DNA from: Tridacna crocea
Lineage: Eukaryota > Mollusca > Bivalvia > Cardiida > Cardiidae
DNA length: 64,000 nt
Direction of reading: 5' to 3'
Assembly (NCBI GenBank): GCA_943736015.1
Contig: OX031069.1
Span: 24,743,235-24,807,234 of the forward strand
The position numbers and the translations under genes were made by a program. The notes beneath the pieces are model-generated. The model made no database searches, had not been told where the DNA came from, and was given only the letters and a program-made list of their open reading frames with translations. Positions 12,801-22,151 of the stretch are shown piece by piece; positions within the stretch are counted from its first letter, which is position 1; each line of letters begins with the position of its first letter.

Positions 12801-15800
12801 GTAAGAGAAACTTCTGAGTGGCTGAACCATTTTGATTTAGCCAATCAGAAGTTGGGTTACTTTTAAATGGTTGGTGAATACGGACTCTGACGTCTAAATA
12901 CATGGTCCATAATCATAATGTGCAAAACCAAATTGGCCTCAAAGGCAGGGGCCAGGGTTTGATCTCCTTGTCGGGAAAATGTCATGCCCTGGTTCATTTT
13001 ACAGAATACCTCTTTCCCGAACAATCGCGTGTTTTCATGACCCTAGGATATAGAAGGCTGTTGAAACAAGTGTGGGTAAAGGAGGAAATACTGGTAACCA
13101 ACATTTTCTCTTTTTCTCACAATGCTGTCTGTCCTACCTTGGGGCTTAAGCTCTTTTTTTACCGATATTTGGACTTCGAAAGAATCTAAAATTTGTCCTT
13201 TGCGAAAGAGTAAAATGTGGCAGAAGCGTTAGGCTGTGTCTCCGTAACGGCAGAAGGCATTATAGTAAATGGAGAAAATGCAACAATTTCCCTCCTTTTC
13301 CTACGAAATATTTAACTCTTTACCAAACAATCCCTGGTTTTCACGTCTCTGTGCAAATAACTTTATGAAAACTCTTCCCAAAGCAAATTTTGAATTTTTG
13401 AGTCACATTAAATTTTTTGTCTGCTTGTGCTTCCAATTTGGAAGATTGGTCTAAAATTTTGTCGTTTGGTATAGAGTTGAAAGATCTCTACCTCGGAGTC
13501 GTTAAAAACGTAATTGTTTGGTACAGGATGTTAAACTATTTTCTGTGGTGTCCGTTGGTGTGAGGTAGAGCGTCGGCTTCGCAACCAAAAGGTGCTGAGT
13601 TCGATATAGGTGAGCGAGTGTCACCTTTGAGACTGTTTATTGGCTTGCGCATTCAGCGCGAGTACTGCTGTAGCAAGTTCCCATGAAGCAGAATCGAGAG
13701 AGATTAGTATAAGTTGCAGGAAATTGTCTCTCAAGCGGTGCATCGATTGATTGAATGGTGTTTTTCGCCGCTTTCAATATTATTTCATTCATAATACGGC
13801 GACAGCTCGTATATCCGTGTATTTCCTGGGTTATACCAGTATAGACTGGTGCTCTTAGATGCGTTGTTCAATGACACTGCCACAAGACTCAATCGATGCA
13901 AGCTTAATTTCTTTAAACTAAAGCTATTTCCCTGTCCATCTTTTCATTTTCAGTTCAGCCACCATGCCTGTAACTCTCCACTGTTTAGAGGTAAACAACC
14001 ACGTTGACCCACGTGTCAGCACGTTCGTCATCCCGGTTGGTGCCACCATCAATATGGACGGTACGGCCCTGTATGAAGCGGTGGCTGCGTTGTTTATCGC
14101 AAACGTCAACAAAGTGACCATGTCGTTTGGAAACGTCATCACAATAAGGTAAATCTTCATTTTATCACAAAACCTCCCTTGTTTTCAGATTAATATACCC
14201 ATTACGAATTTTCTTATCTTACACACGTTTGATATCACATTTGTGTGACGTCATTTTTGACGTCATTTTGTACGCATTTCATACCAGAGAATGGGTCTCA
14301 TGGAAAATTCCGCGGGTATATTTATGAATGTTTTTGCATCATCTGATCTGCATTTTGTGAAATATCGTTATGTGATAAAAAGAATCTGACATTCGTGGAC
14401 GTTTGAGATAGAATTTTATTAAACTCGTCTAGGCTCGCTTAATAACATTTCCCTAGACTCGTTTTATAAAATCTTATCTCAGAAGCCAACTTATGTCAGA
14501 TCCTATATATCTCCCGCTAGATGGCATTCTACAAATACTCATCTATCTACTTTGGGCATCCTGGGTACAGAACGGGACCACATTTCTACGCGACAACCGT
14601 TACTTTGAATTCCAAACTAAAATAAACGGTTATTCAATAAAATGCTACTAGGTGCGATTTACTCAGCTATGATCAGCAGTTTAGAGAAATCTGGAACTAA
14701 AAGAGGCCTGTTTTCTTTTCTCAAACGTATCGATAAAAGCCATTTTCTCCATTGAAACTTTATAGTGCGTAATACTAGTCTCCCCGATATCGTGGAGAGT
14801 GATGCGTCATATGAGACAGGTCGAATTTTCGAAGAATATGACATGTGCAGACAACGGGTAAATCTTACTAAGGAAGGAATTAACCCATAACCACACAACC
14901 CCTACTTTTGTCGAGCCTGAGAAAGAAGCCTTTGGAAAAAAAATTGTGGGAAAAGGAGAAAATGCTGGTAACCAGCATTTTCTCCTTTTCCCACAATGTT
15001 GTCTACCCTTCACAAAACAAGTTTCAAATTTTCAGTCACTTTTATTTTGTCGTCTGCAAATGCTTTCAATTTGGACAAGCCTAAAATGTTTTCGTTTGGT
15101 AATAAGTTAAGAACCGTAATCTGCATACCCATGATGCATTGTACCGAGCAAGTAATCATGTGACCATATATCCATACTATCAATTTTGTATAACAATCGA
15201 TGTCCCAGTTCAAGAGGTACACTGGTCCTTTGACACGCAAATATTTGACCAAAAGCGGACTGCGTAGGCTGATCCTGGGTTGATTCTTTTTGCATATGCA
15301 TTAAGCCCCCTTTTCACAGAGCATGGCTCATTTATCTTGTTTGTGTTGTGTTAATCATCTTTTTCAACGGAATTTATGTTTGGCCCTATGGTCGTAAATT
15401 CTACAGTAGCCACTTGTAGTTTTACTTGAACCGGGCTTCAGGCATTTGGTTGAATTTAATATGGTACTTTTCAACATTTTTCTTCTTACTATAGTATGGC
15501 AGCAGCCAGTACACATATCCGTACTTTTATGTCGGCTACTTCTTTTTACCGATACCTCGTATAACATTCTTCTCAAACCACTGGCTGCTTTTAAACATAA
15601 CCATATGTCGAAAGAAATCATCAAAAATGAGAGAAAAAACGAATGCTATAGCAATACTTATCGTCAGTCCTTGGGAAAAAAAAAAGCTGAGCTAGGGAAT
15701 GGAACCTGTGTGTCCTTATTTTGAAGCCTTGTTTGTTATCAAGTTAACTACTACGCTTGTATTTTAGAATTTAACAGGGTTAATGGCCATATTATTTCCA

Positions 15801-18189
15801 AAAATATGTGCCTGTTCTTGTGTGAAGAAGATCTTTTCGTACCTCCTGTGGGGAGTCTCAGTGTTTCACTATCTATACTCACGTCACTAGGGAGGCATTG
15901 TTACTCTACACTTAATTACTCAAATATATAAATGTTTAACAAAGCTTTTTCGCAATCATTTCCTCTATCCGGCCACTGCTTTCTTGGTTAATAAAGAAAC
16001 ACATTTATCTCAGCAACGTAATATGTGCTAATTTACAGTAAACGTACAATCGCTGTAAGCAAAGGCTATAAATTTCTCAACGTCTGACTCCGATAATGAC
16101 ACTAATGATAAATGACAGGTCCCCTCGCGACAGCTTTGACGCATGCGCTGTCATCAAGGACAGATTTTATTTCTGTGGCGGTCTCACGGCCGTAGGTTTG
16201 TGATGGAAAATCGATAGCTAAACTACAGTTTTGAGGATTCCTACTCCCCTAAACCGTAATTTAAAAGAACATTGAATTTTAGAAGTCCCTATAAATGGTT
16301 TTCTGCCATAAATAGAAGAGAAGAAACCTGGAGGGGAGGAAACTTTAAGAATTGTGTGGAAACGTGATATTCAAAGCACACACAGGCCTCCTAATGAAAC
16401 CTTATGCAGTCTTTATACTTGTTTTTTCATTGGCCCGTTTGTTCAACCCATATCGGTGTAGACAGTATTAATTTTCAGTTATAGCAGAGCCGCCAGTTCA
16501 AAGGTTCGTATCTTGTCTGATGACAAATCCGAGTTTAATTATCGATGCCACTGGTTGTCCATATGGGCGACAGCCGATGAAGGCTACATGTTAGTGTTGT
16601 TCTGGGGGATAATGCAGATACAGGACGAAACCTATTCTCATATCAGTTACGCCTTGTTTTTTACATGCTCGGTGTATCTATAGCACCGTCATATGGGACC
16701 TCGGTTTAGTGTCTCATTCAAAGGGCTATCAGTAATTCTAGATGGCCAGCCGTGGGGATCGAATCTATGCACAGACTGATTCGAAACATCACGAGTCCTC
16801 CGCTTAACCAGCTAAGCCGGATCACCATGCGACCTGATCAGCGTTCGTGTATCCATATATTTTCCTTTTTACTTTCCGCATGCATCCATGCATTGCTGGG
16901 GATTTTCCTAGTTTTAAGCCAGTAAGTAGGCCTAAATCTGTTACCCAGAAAACTTTCCTCTAGTTAGTTTTCCACAAGAGTATTTAAAGGGCGAATTAAG
17001 GAAAAAACAGGTTTTTTTTACAATTTAAGTTTTTACACTTTCCGATAGGGAGATTTTCCCCCAAAACACATTTGAAATAGCAAACTTTGTGATTTTACTA
17101 TTGGCTTGAGGGTGTTTTTTTCTACTTGTAAATTGTTAACTATATGTTTCTTATTATTACAGCATCACAGCAACTGCGGCGTCCATTGGCGCTGCTGGCG
17201 TTCCCCAGGCTGGCCTGGTTACCATGGTGATTGTGTTGTCTGCACTTGGACTTCCGGTTGACGATATCACCCTCATTCTCGTCGTGGACTGGTTCTTGTA
17301 AGTTCTCTTACCTCTTGTCCATCCTTTATAATAAAATCCCTCGTTTAAAAGATCCCGCCGGCAGTATTTCAACACATGGTGAGTAAAGGCGAAAAATAAT
17401 GCTGCCAACTTCTTTTCCAAAGATAAATTCCATAAATCTCATTGAACTATCTTTTATTTCAAAGTTTTTCGAACAAGACAAGTCTGAAACTTGATCAGTC
17501 GAGTAAACTCTAACCCCAATGTGACATTAGCACACTCTCGCTATGGTAGATCGTACTGGAAATGAATGCTTTAACATGTGTACGAAACGCAATAAGGCCT
17601 TTTAAAAGTCCTCGATGCAAAATTTCGTTTTACGGCCACCGGGTTCATCGCAGCATACTATGGATCTTTTCTGTGTAAAAAGTAAAAACTGACTAAATCA
17701 CGAACCCGAGTTTTCTCATGGCATAACTCAAAATGTTTACATAGCAATTATTTTGTGCAGCTTTTCAACCTGGGGATATTGTGTCCCCAACCTGGAAGTA
17801 AAGGCGCGTCACAGCAAAGTAGATCTTAATATGTAATTAAAATGGCCTTTCTCAATGAATCTCCGAGAAACCTTATCCATACTAAAAATTTGTATTTGTG
17901 GATGAGAAAAAATATGAGCTTGCTTAAACTACTTCCTTCAATATATTTTAGAGATCGTTTTCGAACTCTGACGAATGTCATGGGCGATAGTTTAGGGGCG
18001 GGAATTGTGTATGCTCTGTCAAAACACGAGTTACCTCCCCTCCCCCATGAGGCAACGGAAATGGTCGAAGTGAACGTTGAAAGTCCCGGAAAGCGAAAAG
18101 AACCGAATGGTGCCGAGGAAGAAGCCGCAACAATCGAAAATGAGGCTGTTGAGAATGTGAAACTCGAAGCAGACGATCAAAAATTGTAG
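568..18189 (+). CDS. SLC1-family excitatory amino-acid (glutamate/aspartate) transporter, C-terminal half, 4 exons
   Basis: Joined exons 568-801, 13954-14148, 17163-17297 and 17952-18189 give 266 residues and a TAG stop with matching splice phases throughout. In the SLC1 family these proteins co-transport Na+ and acidic amino acids across the plasma membrane as trimers. Seen in order: the TM5-TM6 region ([18 protein letters not shown]), the serine-rich HP1 tip (GTSSSSATMP, formed across a splice), the TM7 Na+-site motif [13 protein letters not shown], hairpin HP2 ([17 protein letters not shown]) and TM8 ([18 protein letters not shown]). The DRFRT sequence keeps the Asp and the second Arg known to bind the substrate amino group and side-chain carboxylate, which favours glutamate/aspartate over neutral ASCT substrates. 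A charged cytoplasmic tail of about 55 residues follows. The N-terminal half lies left of the window. Family is certain; the paralogue cannot be named. Confidence 0.96.
857..1210. mobile_element. Foldback MITE, degraded copy of the GTTGGTGAATACGG family
   Basis: It contains inverted blocks around gattggctaaacc / ggtttagccaatc and ends gaatggttggtgaat. It is a diverged relative of the better copy at 12731-12888. Confidence 0.4.
1590..1890. repeat. Dispersed repeat, copy 1 of 3
   Basis: It shares with 3955-4211 and 4545-4790 the run cgccatctgagaataactgc, a nearby acaaatacattttttcagcc and a 3' block ccattgcgccggtcccgtgc. The order of blocks is the same in all three copies. Family unknown. Confidence 0.6.
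1989..2600 (+). mobile_element. LINE fragment, C-terminal end of the ORF2 reverse transcriptase (CR1/Jockey-type)
   Basis: The first frame reads [44 protein letters not shown] and [16 protein letters not shown], then [20 protein letters not shown] and [19 protein letters not shown]. The reading continues in another frame from about 2440 ([19 protein letters not shown]). This resembles the RT C-terminus and zinc-knuckle-like tail of animal non-LTR retrotransposons. The 5' part is missing and there is a frame change, so it is a dead 5'-truncated copy. Confidence 0.75.
2617..3470. other. Intronic sequence, nothing recognised
   Basis: AT-rich intron DNA with no exon of either host gene and no repeat shared with the rest of the window that I could see. 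Confidence 0.4.
3475..3895. repeat. Tandem copies of the GATCAGACT...GATCCTAGATC palindromic repeat
   Basis: Three successive units carry a gaggacggtgtagatcaagatcagac half and a tctgatcctagattcacgcagtc half. Related single palindromes occur at 9600-9665, 11235-11300, 12597-12660 and elsewhere. Confidence 0.6.
3955..4211. repeat. Dispersed repeat, copy 2 of 3
   Basis: Same order of blocks as 1590-1890, ending at ccattgcaccagtcccacac. A TTAA MITE sits directly at its 3' end. Confidence 0.6.
4212..4439. mobile_element. TTAA hairpin MITE
   Basis: A 228-bp copy bounded by TTAA on both sides, with termini CCCTTTCCC and GGAAAGGG. The central stem is intact except for one arm base (TTCTGCTTTTCC). 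Confidence 0.85.
4545..4790. repeat. Dispersed repeat, copy 3 of 3
   Basis: It contains cgccatctaggaatacgtgc, acaagtacatttttttcagc and a 3' block ttttccattccgtctattgc matching the 1590 and 3955 copies. Confidence 0.55.
5572..5787. mobile_element. TTAA hairpin MITE, degraded
   Basis: It retains gaaaatactggtaa, ttttcccacaat and the right arm tttggtttagtccaaaattc, but the stem is heavily mutated. Confidence 0.6.
5788..6805. other. Intronic sequence, nothing recognised
   Basis: A C9-T9 homopolymer run near 6051-6070 is the only structure noticed. No exon. Confidence 0.4.
6814..8293. mobile_element. Non-autonomous DNA element with subterminal GGGTACGTTTTGAC repeats and 8-bp target duplication
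   Basis: Perfect GTAACAAC duplications flank it at 6806-6813 and 8294-8301. The ends are inverted: left GGTTTACAGTCAAAACGTAC, right (reversed) GGGATGCGGTCAAAACGTAC. Several further copies of GTCAAAACGTACCC stand inside both ends in opposite orientation (6834-6940 and 8208-8285). No transposase frame is present. An 8-bp duplication fits hAT, P or Merlin-type transposition; the superfamily is not assigned. Confidence 0.8.
7134..7152. repeat. (TC)n microsatellite
   Basis: A simple TC run inside the 6814-8293 element. Confidence 0.8.
8324..9119. mobile_element. hAT-like MITE with CAGGGTC termini
   Basis: It begins CAGGGTCCAAACA and ends TTCGACCCTG, the terminal form common in hAT elements. The inside holds repeated ACTCGT/ACGAGT blocks and a T9-G11 run but no coding frame. 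Flanks share only a few bases, so the target duplication is decayed or the edges are slightly off. Confidence 0.5.
9120..9590. other. Intronic sequence with scattered ACGTTTTGAC motifs
   Basis: Single copies of gggacgttttaacc, gtacgttttgactg and gggacgttttatcc at 9146-9195 resemble the ends of the 6814 element. Nothing else recognised. Confidence 0.35.
9595..9665. repeat. Palindromic GATCAGACTNCAC repeat
   Basis: Two inverted arms (gatcaagatcagactacaca and its counterpart tgtgcagtctgatattgaat) meet at a short loop and end in actgtccg. Confidence 0.6.
9775..10070. mobile_element. Two head-to-tail foldback MITE copies (AAGTTGTATTACTTTC family)
   Basis: Copies at 9780-9930 and 9945-10065 each hold ttttctttgtcctrttctcc at one side and an inverted block around gtttagccaa-gaagttgtattac at the other. 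Related to 12731-12888. Confidence 0.5.
10071..10916. other. Intronic sequence, nothing recognised
   Basis: No exon or shared repeat was seen. The 67-residue frame at 10397 has no recognisable similarity. Confidence 0.4.
10917..11147. mobile_element. TTAA hairpin MITE
   Basis: TTAA-bounded copy with an intact central stem. Here the stem reads CTGGTCACCAG at its tip, a compensated change that keeps the pairing. A C9 run interrupts the right half. Confidence 0.85.
11148..11714. other. Intronic sequence with one palindromic repeat
   Basis: It holds the 11235-11300 GATCAGACTGC palindrome; the remainder is unassigned. Confidence 0.4.
11235..11300. repeat. Palindromic GATCAGACTGC repeat
   Basis: Inverted arms around ctcgttctgtgc, ending acattgtccgca. 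Confidence 0.6.
11715..11853. repeat. Near-perfect 138-bp palindrome
   Basis: The arms run from atatttgttttttcggtgaa to its complement ttcaccgaaaaaacaaatat, centred on ttttcactagtgaaaa. Only one or two unpaired bases were seen over about 68 bp per arm, so the foldback is probably recent. Confidence 0.8.
11855..12155. mobile_element. Element with inverted TATTTCATGCTTT ends
   Basis: The left end tatttatttcatgctttt is mirrored by gaaagcatgaaataaaa at 12138-12155. It directly abuts the palindrome at 11715-11853, which may belong to the same insertion. Confidence 0.4.
12156..12596. other. Intronic sequence, nothing recognised
   Basis: No exon or shared repeat was identified. Confidence 0.4.
12597..12665. 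repeat. Palindromic GATCAGACTGCAC repeat, best copy
   Basis: AGATCAGACTGCACG and TGTGCAGTCTGATCT form a clean stem around tttt, followed by tgatctgcactgtccgcaaa. Confidence 0.7.
12731..12888. mobile_element. Foldback MITE, GTATTCACCAACC ends
   Basis: The left end CCCGTGTTCACCAACCATTC is mirrored by GGTTGGTGAATACGG. An inner pair cttctgagtggctgaacc / gatttagccaatcagaag also inverts. This is the clearest copy of a family also at 857 and 9780. Confidence 0.65.
13014..13213. mobile_element. TTAA hairpin MITE, degraded
   Basis: It retains gtgggtaaaggaggaaatac, tggtaaccaacatttt and tttgtcctttgcgaaagag. Confidence 0.55.
13312..13480. mobile_element. TTAA hairpin MITE, internally deleted
   Basis: Both ends are present (TTAACTCTTTACCAAACAAT and TTTGTCGTTTGGTATAGAGT) but the central hairpin has been lost. 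Confidence 0.7.
13551..13910 (+). mobile_element. tRNA-derived SINE-like element
   Basis: The head has box-A- and box-B-like sequences (gtgaggtagagcgtcggctt and gctgagttcgatatagg). The body from 13747 (gattgaatggtgtttttcgc, then atttcattcat) recurs at 28395-28465 and 56145-56380. Confidence 0.5.
13954..14148 (+). CDS. SLC1 transporter exon: HP1 end and TM7 with NMDGT motif
   Basis: The acceptor is ttttcag ending at 13953 and the donor is gtaaat at 14149. It encodes [19 protein letters not shown], then [18 protein letters not shown] and [16 protein letters not shown] is the unwound TM7 Na+/substrate motif of the family. It is separated from the previous exon by a 13.1-kb intron filled with repeats. 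Confidence 0.97.
14381..14505. repeat. Foldback element
   Basis: Inverted arms aaagaatctgacattc / ...atgtcagatcc and actcgtctaggc / ccctagactcgt pair imperfectly over about 50 bp each side. Confidence 0.55.
14880..15110. mobile_element. TTAA hairpin MITE
   Basis: Full-length, TTAA at both ends. A run of A interrupts the left arm just before the stem, giving a palindromic stem with one extra base. Confidence 0.85.
15111..16549. other. Intronic sequence with one short mollusc-type repeat
   Basis: At 15255-15335 the block tttgcatatgcattaagccc followed by ttttcacagagcatggctca recurs at 57960-58010. The rest, including the overlapping 80-92-residue frames at 15364-15724, is unrecognised. Confidence 0.4.
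16550..16830 (-). mobile_element. tRNA-derived SINE, copy 1 of 3
   Basis: Reading on the - strand gives box-A-like taagcggaggactcgtgatg downstream of gcttagctggt, a box-B-like gattcgatccccac, and a body containing ggtcccatatgacggtgcta and tgtatctgcattatcccc. The same order occurs at 40900 and 55830. Confidence 0.65.
16831..17162. other. Intronic sequence, nothing recognised
   Basis: Ends in the pyrimidine-rich acceptor of the 17163 exon. Confidence 0.5.
17163..17297 (+). CDS. SLC1 transporter exon: HP2 and most of TM8
   Basis: The acceptor is ttacag ending at 17162 and the donor is gtaagt at 17298. It encodes [18 protein letters not shown] (HP2, the extracellular gate), [14 protein letters not shown] and [12 protein letters not shown] (TM8). 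Two bases are left over for the next exon. Confidence 0.97.
17298..17951. other. SLC1 last intron, nothing recognised
   Basis: A 654-bp intron with no repeat shared with the rest of the window that I noticed. Confidence 0.5.
17952..18189 (+). CDS. SLC1 transporter last exon: end of TM8 and cytoplasmic tail
   Basis: The acceptor is atttag ending at 17951. The exon encodes [20 protein letters not shown] (TM8 end with the substrate-binding Asp and Arg) and then a Glu/Lys-rich tail ending in DDQKL before TAG at 18187-18189. The same frame is open upstream to 17842, but the splice site and homology place the exon start at 17952. Confidence 0.96.
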
Positions 18190-18191
18190 CC

Positions 18192-18197
18192 AATAAA
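18192..18197 (+). promoter_or_regulatory. Candidate polyadenylation signal AATAAA of the SLC1 gene
   Basis: AATAAA begins two bases after the TAG stop. If used, the 3' UTR would be only about 20-30 nt. No other clear AATAAA was noticed before the first MITE at about 18.39 kb. Confidence 0.4.
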
Positions 18198-18389
18198 AGA
18201 TTAATACCCAAGTTATTACGGAAGATTTTTTGTATTTTTTCTTAAACTTTGAATTACATCAGATCGATTTCTAAATCGATTCTGATCATTAATATCAAGT
18301 ATGCATCACAAAACCTACTATCACCTTTCTTCACAGGAAGCAGTTTTATAAAACAGCTTTAACTCTCCAGGCGACCAATAATATGTAGC

Positions 18390-18612
18390 TTTACTCATTA
18401 TCAAGCGAAAATATTTTGGACTTGTCCAAATCAAAAGCATTTGCGGACGACACAATAAAAGTGACTGAAAATTTGAAATTTGTTTTGTGAAGGGTAGAAA
18501 ACATTGTGGAAAAAGAAGAAAATGCTGGTTACTAGCATTTTCTCCTTTTCCCACAAAAGGCTTCTTTCTCAGGGTCGTCCGAAAAGTAGGGACTGTGTGG
18601 TAATGGGTTTGT
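18390..18612. mobile_element. TTAA hairpin MITE
   Basis: Complete stem (tip CTGGTTACTAG). The end TTAA motifs have mutated to TTAC and TTTG. It is the first member of the dense block that continues to the right edge. Confidence 0.8.
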
Positions 18613-18624
18613 AAATGAGATTTG

Positions 18625-18717
18625 ACTGAATGGGTAGAAAACGTTTGGGAAAAGGAGTAAAAGGCTGGTAGCCAGTATTTCTCTCTTTTTCTCACAATAT
18701 TTTCAAAAGTTCATTTC
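18625..18717. mobile_element. TTAA hairpin MITE, central fragment
   Basis: Only the stem region (gaaaacgtttgggaaaagga, tggtagccagtatttctctc) and a short right flank remain. Confidence 0.6.
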
Positions 18718-18727
18718 CTAAGTATAT

Positions 18728-18946
18728 TTAACTCTTTACCAAAAGACAAAATTTTATATTTGTCCAAATTGAAAGCATTTGCAGATGACAAAATAAATGC
18801 GACTCAAAAATGGAAGCTTGACTTTAGAAGAGTAGAAAGGAGAAAATGCTGGTTACCAGCATTTTCTCCTCTTTCCACAATGTTTTCAGAAGGCTTTTCC
18901 CTCTGGGTTTAAAAAAAAAAACAGGGATTATTTTGCAACGGGTTAA
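18728..18946. mobile_element. TTAA hairpin MITE
   Basis: TTAA-bounded. The left stem base gtggga is deleted and a run of 11 A interrupts the right half. Confidence 0.85.
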
Positions 18947-19214
18947 AGCTTGGAATTGTTTGGTAAAGGGTTAAAGAATATAAAGTATTAAATGAAATGA
19001 TGCTGTACCCCTGCATTGCTCAATGATAAAGAGTAATGAATCACAACATGGAGGCCCTGGTTTCCGGCCTCACGCGAAGCACCTAGTGTTTTTTTAGGGA
19101 GTATACTATACCTGTGCAAAGAGCTCCAGATAAGAGGGAGTGATGGCATTCTGAATCCCATTATTTCTCTTCCAAACCCTATGTTATGGTTGCTCGTTAG
19201 AATCGTCTAAAGGA

Positions 19215-19450
19215 GACAATTTTGAAACCTTTACTCCATAGATACTCATTTCTACGCATTGCTTGTAGGAGCCTTTGGAAAACATTGTGGCAAAAGGCGA
19301 AATTGCTCGTGACGAGCAATTTCACCTTTTGCCACAATGTTTTCGATGCTATCAAAAGGTGTCATATACACGTAAGAAACAGCTTCATGCTTGCTGTTAT
19401 TTAAGGTCAATTAGAGATACCATAGAAATGCCTTATAGGGTAATGGGTTA
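19215..19450. mobile_element. Hairpin MITE, GAAATTGCTCG variant
   Basis: The central stem is gtggcaaaaggcgaaattgc / gcaatttcaccttttgccac with tip tcgtgacga, a different stem from the main family. It ends ggtaatgggttaa. Confidence 0.65.
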
Positions 19451-19801
19451 ATGAGTATCCATAACATAGGGTATACTGCAGAATAATTCATATTTTCAAT
19501 TTCGAAATAAAAATCACCCCCATCTATCTGGGGCTCTGTGTTACTTCAGAGCGCTAGCCTTGTACTAGTGAAACCAACGACATAAATGAATATGTGAGCT
19601 GTTGCCATGTGACTGAAATAAAGTTAAACAGGCCTCAAATGCAATTCAGTGAATCACTTTCCTTTGCAAAAAAAAAAAATTATATCTACTCAAAATGGCA
19701 TAGGTAAAGATTAGAAGCTCTGTGCCCTCCCATCTTGATATACGTTCTGCATTTTAAGCAACTAGAGGTGTGTATCTATTTAAGAATGCATACCAGTACT
19801 T

Positions 19802-20025
19802 TAGCTCCTTATCACACAATCCCTACTTTTAATGACCCTGAAAAAGAAGCCTATAGAAAACATTGTGGGAATAGGAGAAAATACTGGTAATCAACATTTC
19901 CTCCTTTTTTCACAATGTTATCTACTCTATTAAAGTCAAGTTTCAATTTTCGAGTCACATCTACATTGTCGTCTGCAAATGCTTTCAGTTTGGACAAGTC
20001 TGTTGTTATTTGGTAAAGAGTTAAG
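19802..20025. mobile_element. TTAA hairpin MITE
   Basis: Diverged copy, stem partly mismatched (ggaataggagaaaatactgg), right end ggtaaagagttaa. Confidence 0.75.
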
Positions 20026-20263
20026 AAAAAATCACCAATAAAGCCCACAGTAACAAAATATTGTACAAAATGTATGTTAATCCATAAAATATGTATGTAA
20101 GCATTACTTTTTACTTTTTTCCTGTACTAAATGTAATTTTGTACCTTTAACGGTCAAAGAAAAAGCACAATACAGTTTTCACAATGTTCTCAAATGGGTA
20201 GTTCATAGGATAGAGCATGATTTAATGCATTTATATTTTGATGTAATTCACAAAGCAAGCATT

Positions 20264-20493
20264 TAGCCCTTTACAACACAACAATATTTTAGACCTGCGA
20301 ATGCCAAAAGTGTGCGCAAATGCTAAATCAAAATCATTAAAATTGTGGAATTTGGTCTTTTATAGGGTAGAAAACATTGTTGGAAAAGGAGAAAATGCTG
20401 GTTACCAGCATTTTCTCCTCGTCCCTCAATGTTTTCAAAATTACTTTTTTCTCAAGGCTGTTACAAGTCAGCATTGTGGGGTAAAAGGTTAAA
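20264..20493. mobile_element. TTAA hairpin MITE
   Basis: Left end ttagccctttacaacacaac, right end tgtggggtaaaaggttaa, stem nearly intact. Confidence 0.75.
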
Positions 20494-20739
20494 TGTAATC
20501 AATTACACTGGAAACATAGATTTTCGTTAACTGTACTTTACATCTAGTTAGTGGACTTAATCATGTACATAGTTTTAAAGATATTATTTAAATGACTACT
20601 TGCATAGACCCTTTTTTTACTCAAAACAGACTTTTTTAACAAATACTGTGACAAAAGGAGATCATATTTCTGACATTTCCTTCAGTCACAATGTTTTTGT
20701 CTGAAGTCCTGTAGATTTTGTATGTGTTTTTCTTTTCTT

Positions 20740-20947
20740 ACTCTTTTATCAAATGAAAAAAATCCAACTTCTCCACACTGAAAGTATTTGTAGATGACAA
20801 GTAAGAAGTAACCAAAGCGATAACTTTTATCTATAAACTGGCAGAAAACATGGCAGAAAAAGGTGAACATGCTTGTAACCAGCATTTCCACCTTTTCCCC
20901 GCCAATGTCTTCAAAAGTCCCTTTCTCCAAGGTTGGTAAAAGGTCAA
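20740..20947. mobile_element. TTAA hairpin MITE, degraded
   Basis: It carries ggcagaaaaaggtgaacatg and cttgtaaccagcatttccac; both ends are decayed. Confidence 0.55.
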
Positions 20948-21009
20948 GATCTTTCAGTAAAGGTGTAAAAGTTGTGTATTTTTATATCGTGATGTGTTTC
21001 ATTTTTCCC

Positions 21010-21237
21010 TTAACTCTTTACCACACCATTCCGACTTAACGACCCTGAGAAAGAGAGCCTTTGAAAACATAGTGGGAAAAGGAGAAAATGCTGGTAACCA
21101 GCATTTTCTCCTTTTCCCACAATGTTTTCTATCATATCCAAAATCAAATTTAAAATTTTGATACGCATTTATTTTGTCGTCTGCAAATGCTTTCAATTTG
21201 GGCTAGTCCGAAATTTTGTCGTTTGGTAAAGAATTAA
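21010..21237. mobile_element. TTAA hairpin MITE, near-perfect stem
   Basis: TTAA at both ends and a stem of over 22 bp per arm around CTGGTAACCAG. Confidence 0.88.
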
Positions 21238-21529
21238 GTTGTGAGCAAGTACAGTTATACTGCAAAGAAGTTACTGAATCTGATATGCCCCTGTATATAC
21301 AGTCATGTTCACTGGCTAAATTCACGTAAAAGCACCTTTCACCTTTCCTTACAGAAGCCCTGTATTCATGACTATACTTTTAACACAACATCCAAAACGG
21401 TGGCATGGAAGTTTCAGTGATGTCAGTTCCCAGAGTCATCAGTTTTCATTGAAGGGAAATTCTGTGTTGTTAGGGTATAGATGGTAAAGCTTTGTTGTAT
21501 GATAAATTCATTGTACTATCAGGTGGCAA

Positions 21530-21780
21530 GGGTCTTGGAAACCTGTTCATGGCTGTAGCAAATCATGTGGCCCTGTGCCGAAACTTGTTCTCGGCTGTGG
21601 TAAATCATGCTGCCCCGAATTGAAACTTGTTCTTGGCTTTGGCCTATCATGTTGCCGCAAGCCAAAACTTGTTCACGGCTATGGGGAATCATGTCACACC
21701 CAGCTGAAACTTGATCATGGCTGTGGGGAATCATGTTGCCTTGCAACCTTCGGCTCAGGGCGACATGATTCGCCACACCT
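21530..21780. repeat. Tandem repeat of about 42-45 bp inside the hairpin
   Basis: Five to six diverged units of the form aaacttgttcacggctatgg then ggaatcatgt. The related hairpin at 59103 has about two units in one orientation and two in the other. Confidence 0.7.
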
Positions 21781-22151
21781 GTGAAAAAGTTTCAAAGTCC
21801 CCTGCCACCTGACCATATAACTAATACTATTATACTGCAAAGAAATTTCTCGTAATCTGATTGAATAATGTGCCCGGAACATATATATCATGTACGCTGG
21901 CAAAACCAATGTAAAAGCAGTTTCCGTCTCGGAAGCCCTGTATACATGACTACACTATCAACAAAACATCCAAAATGGCCGCATTGATCAAGATTTACAT
22001 CAAGATTACTCGCCATTACAAGCATAATTGTGTTACCAAATTTCAGTGACATCCATTATCAGTGAGGTCAGTTTTCAATGAATTGGGGCACTCTAAAGGG
22101 AAATTCTACTTCATCAGCAAACACATTTAAAAAAAAACACGTAAAATTTGC

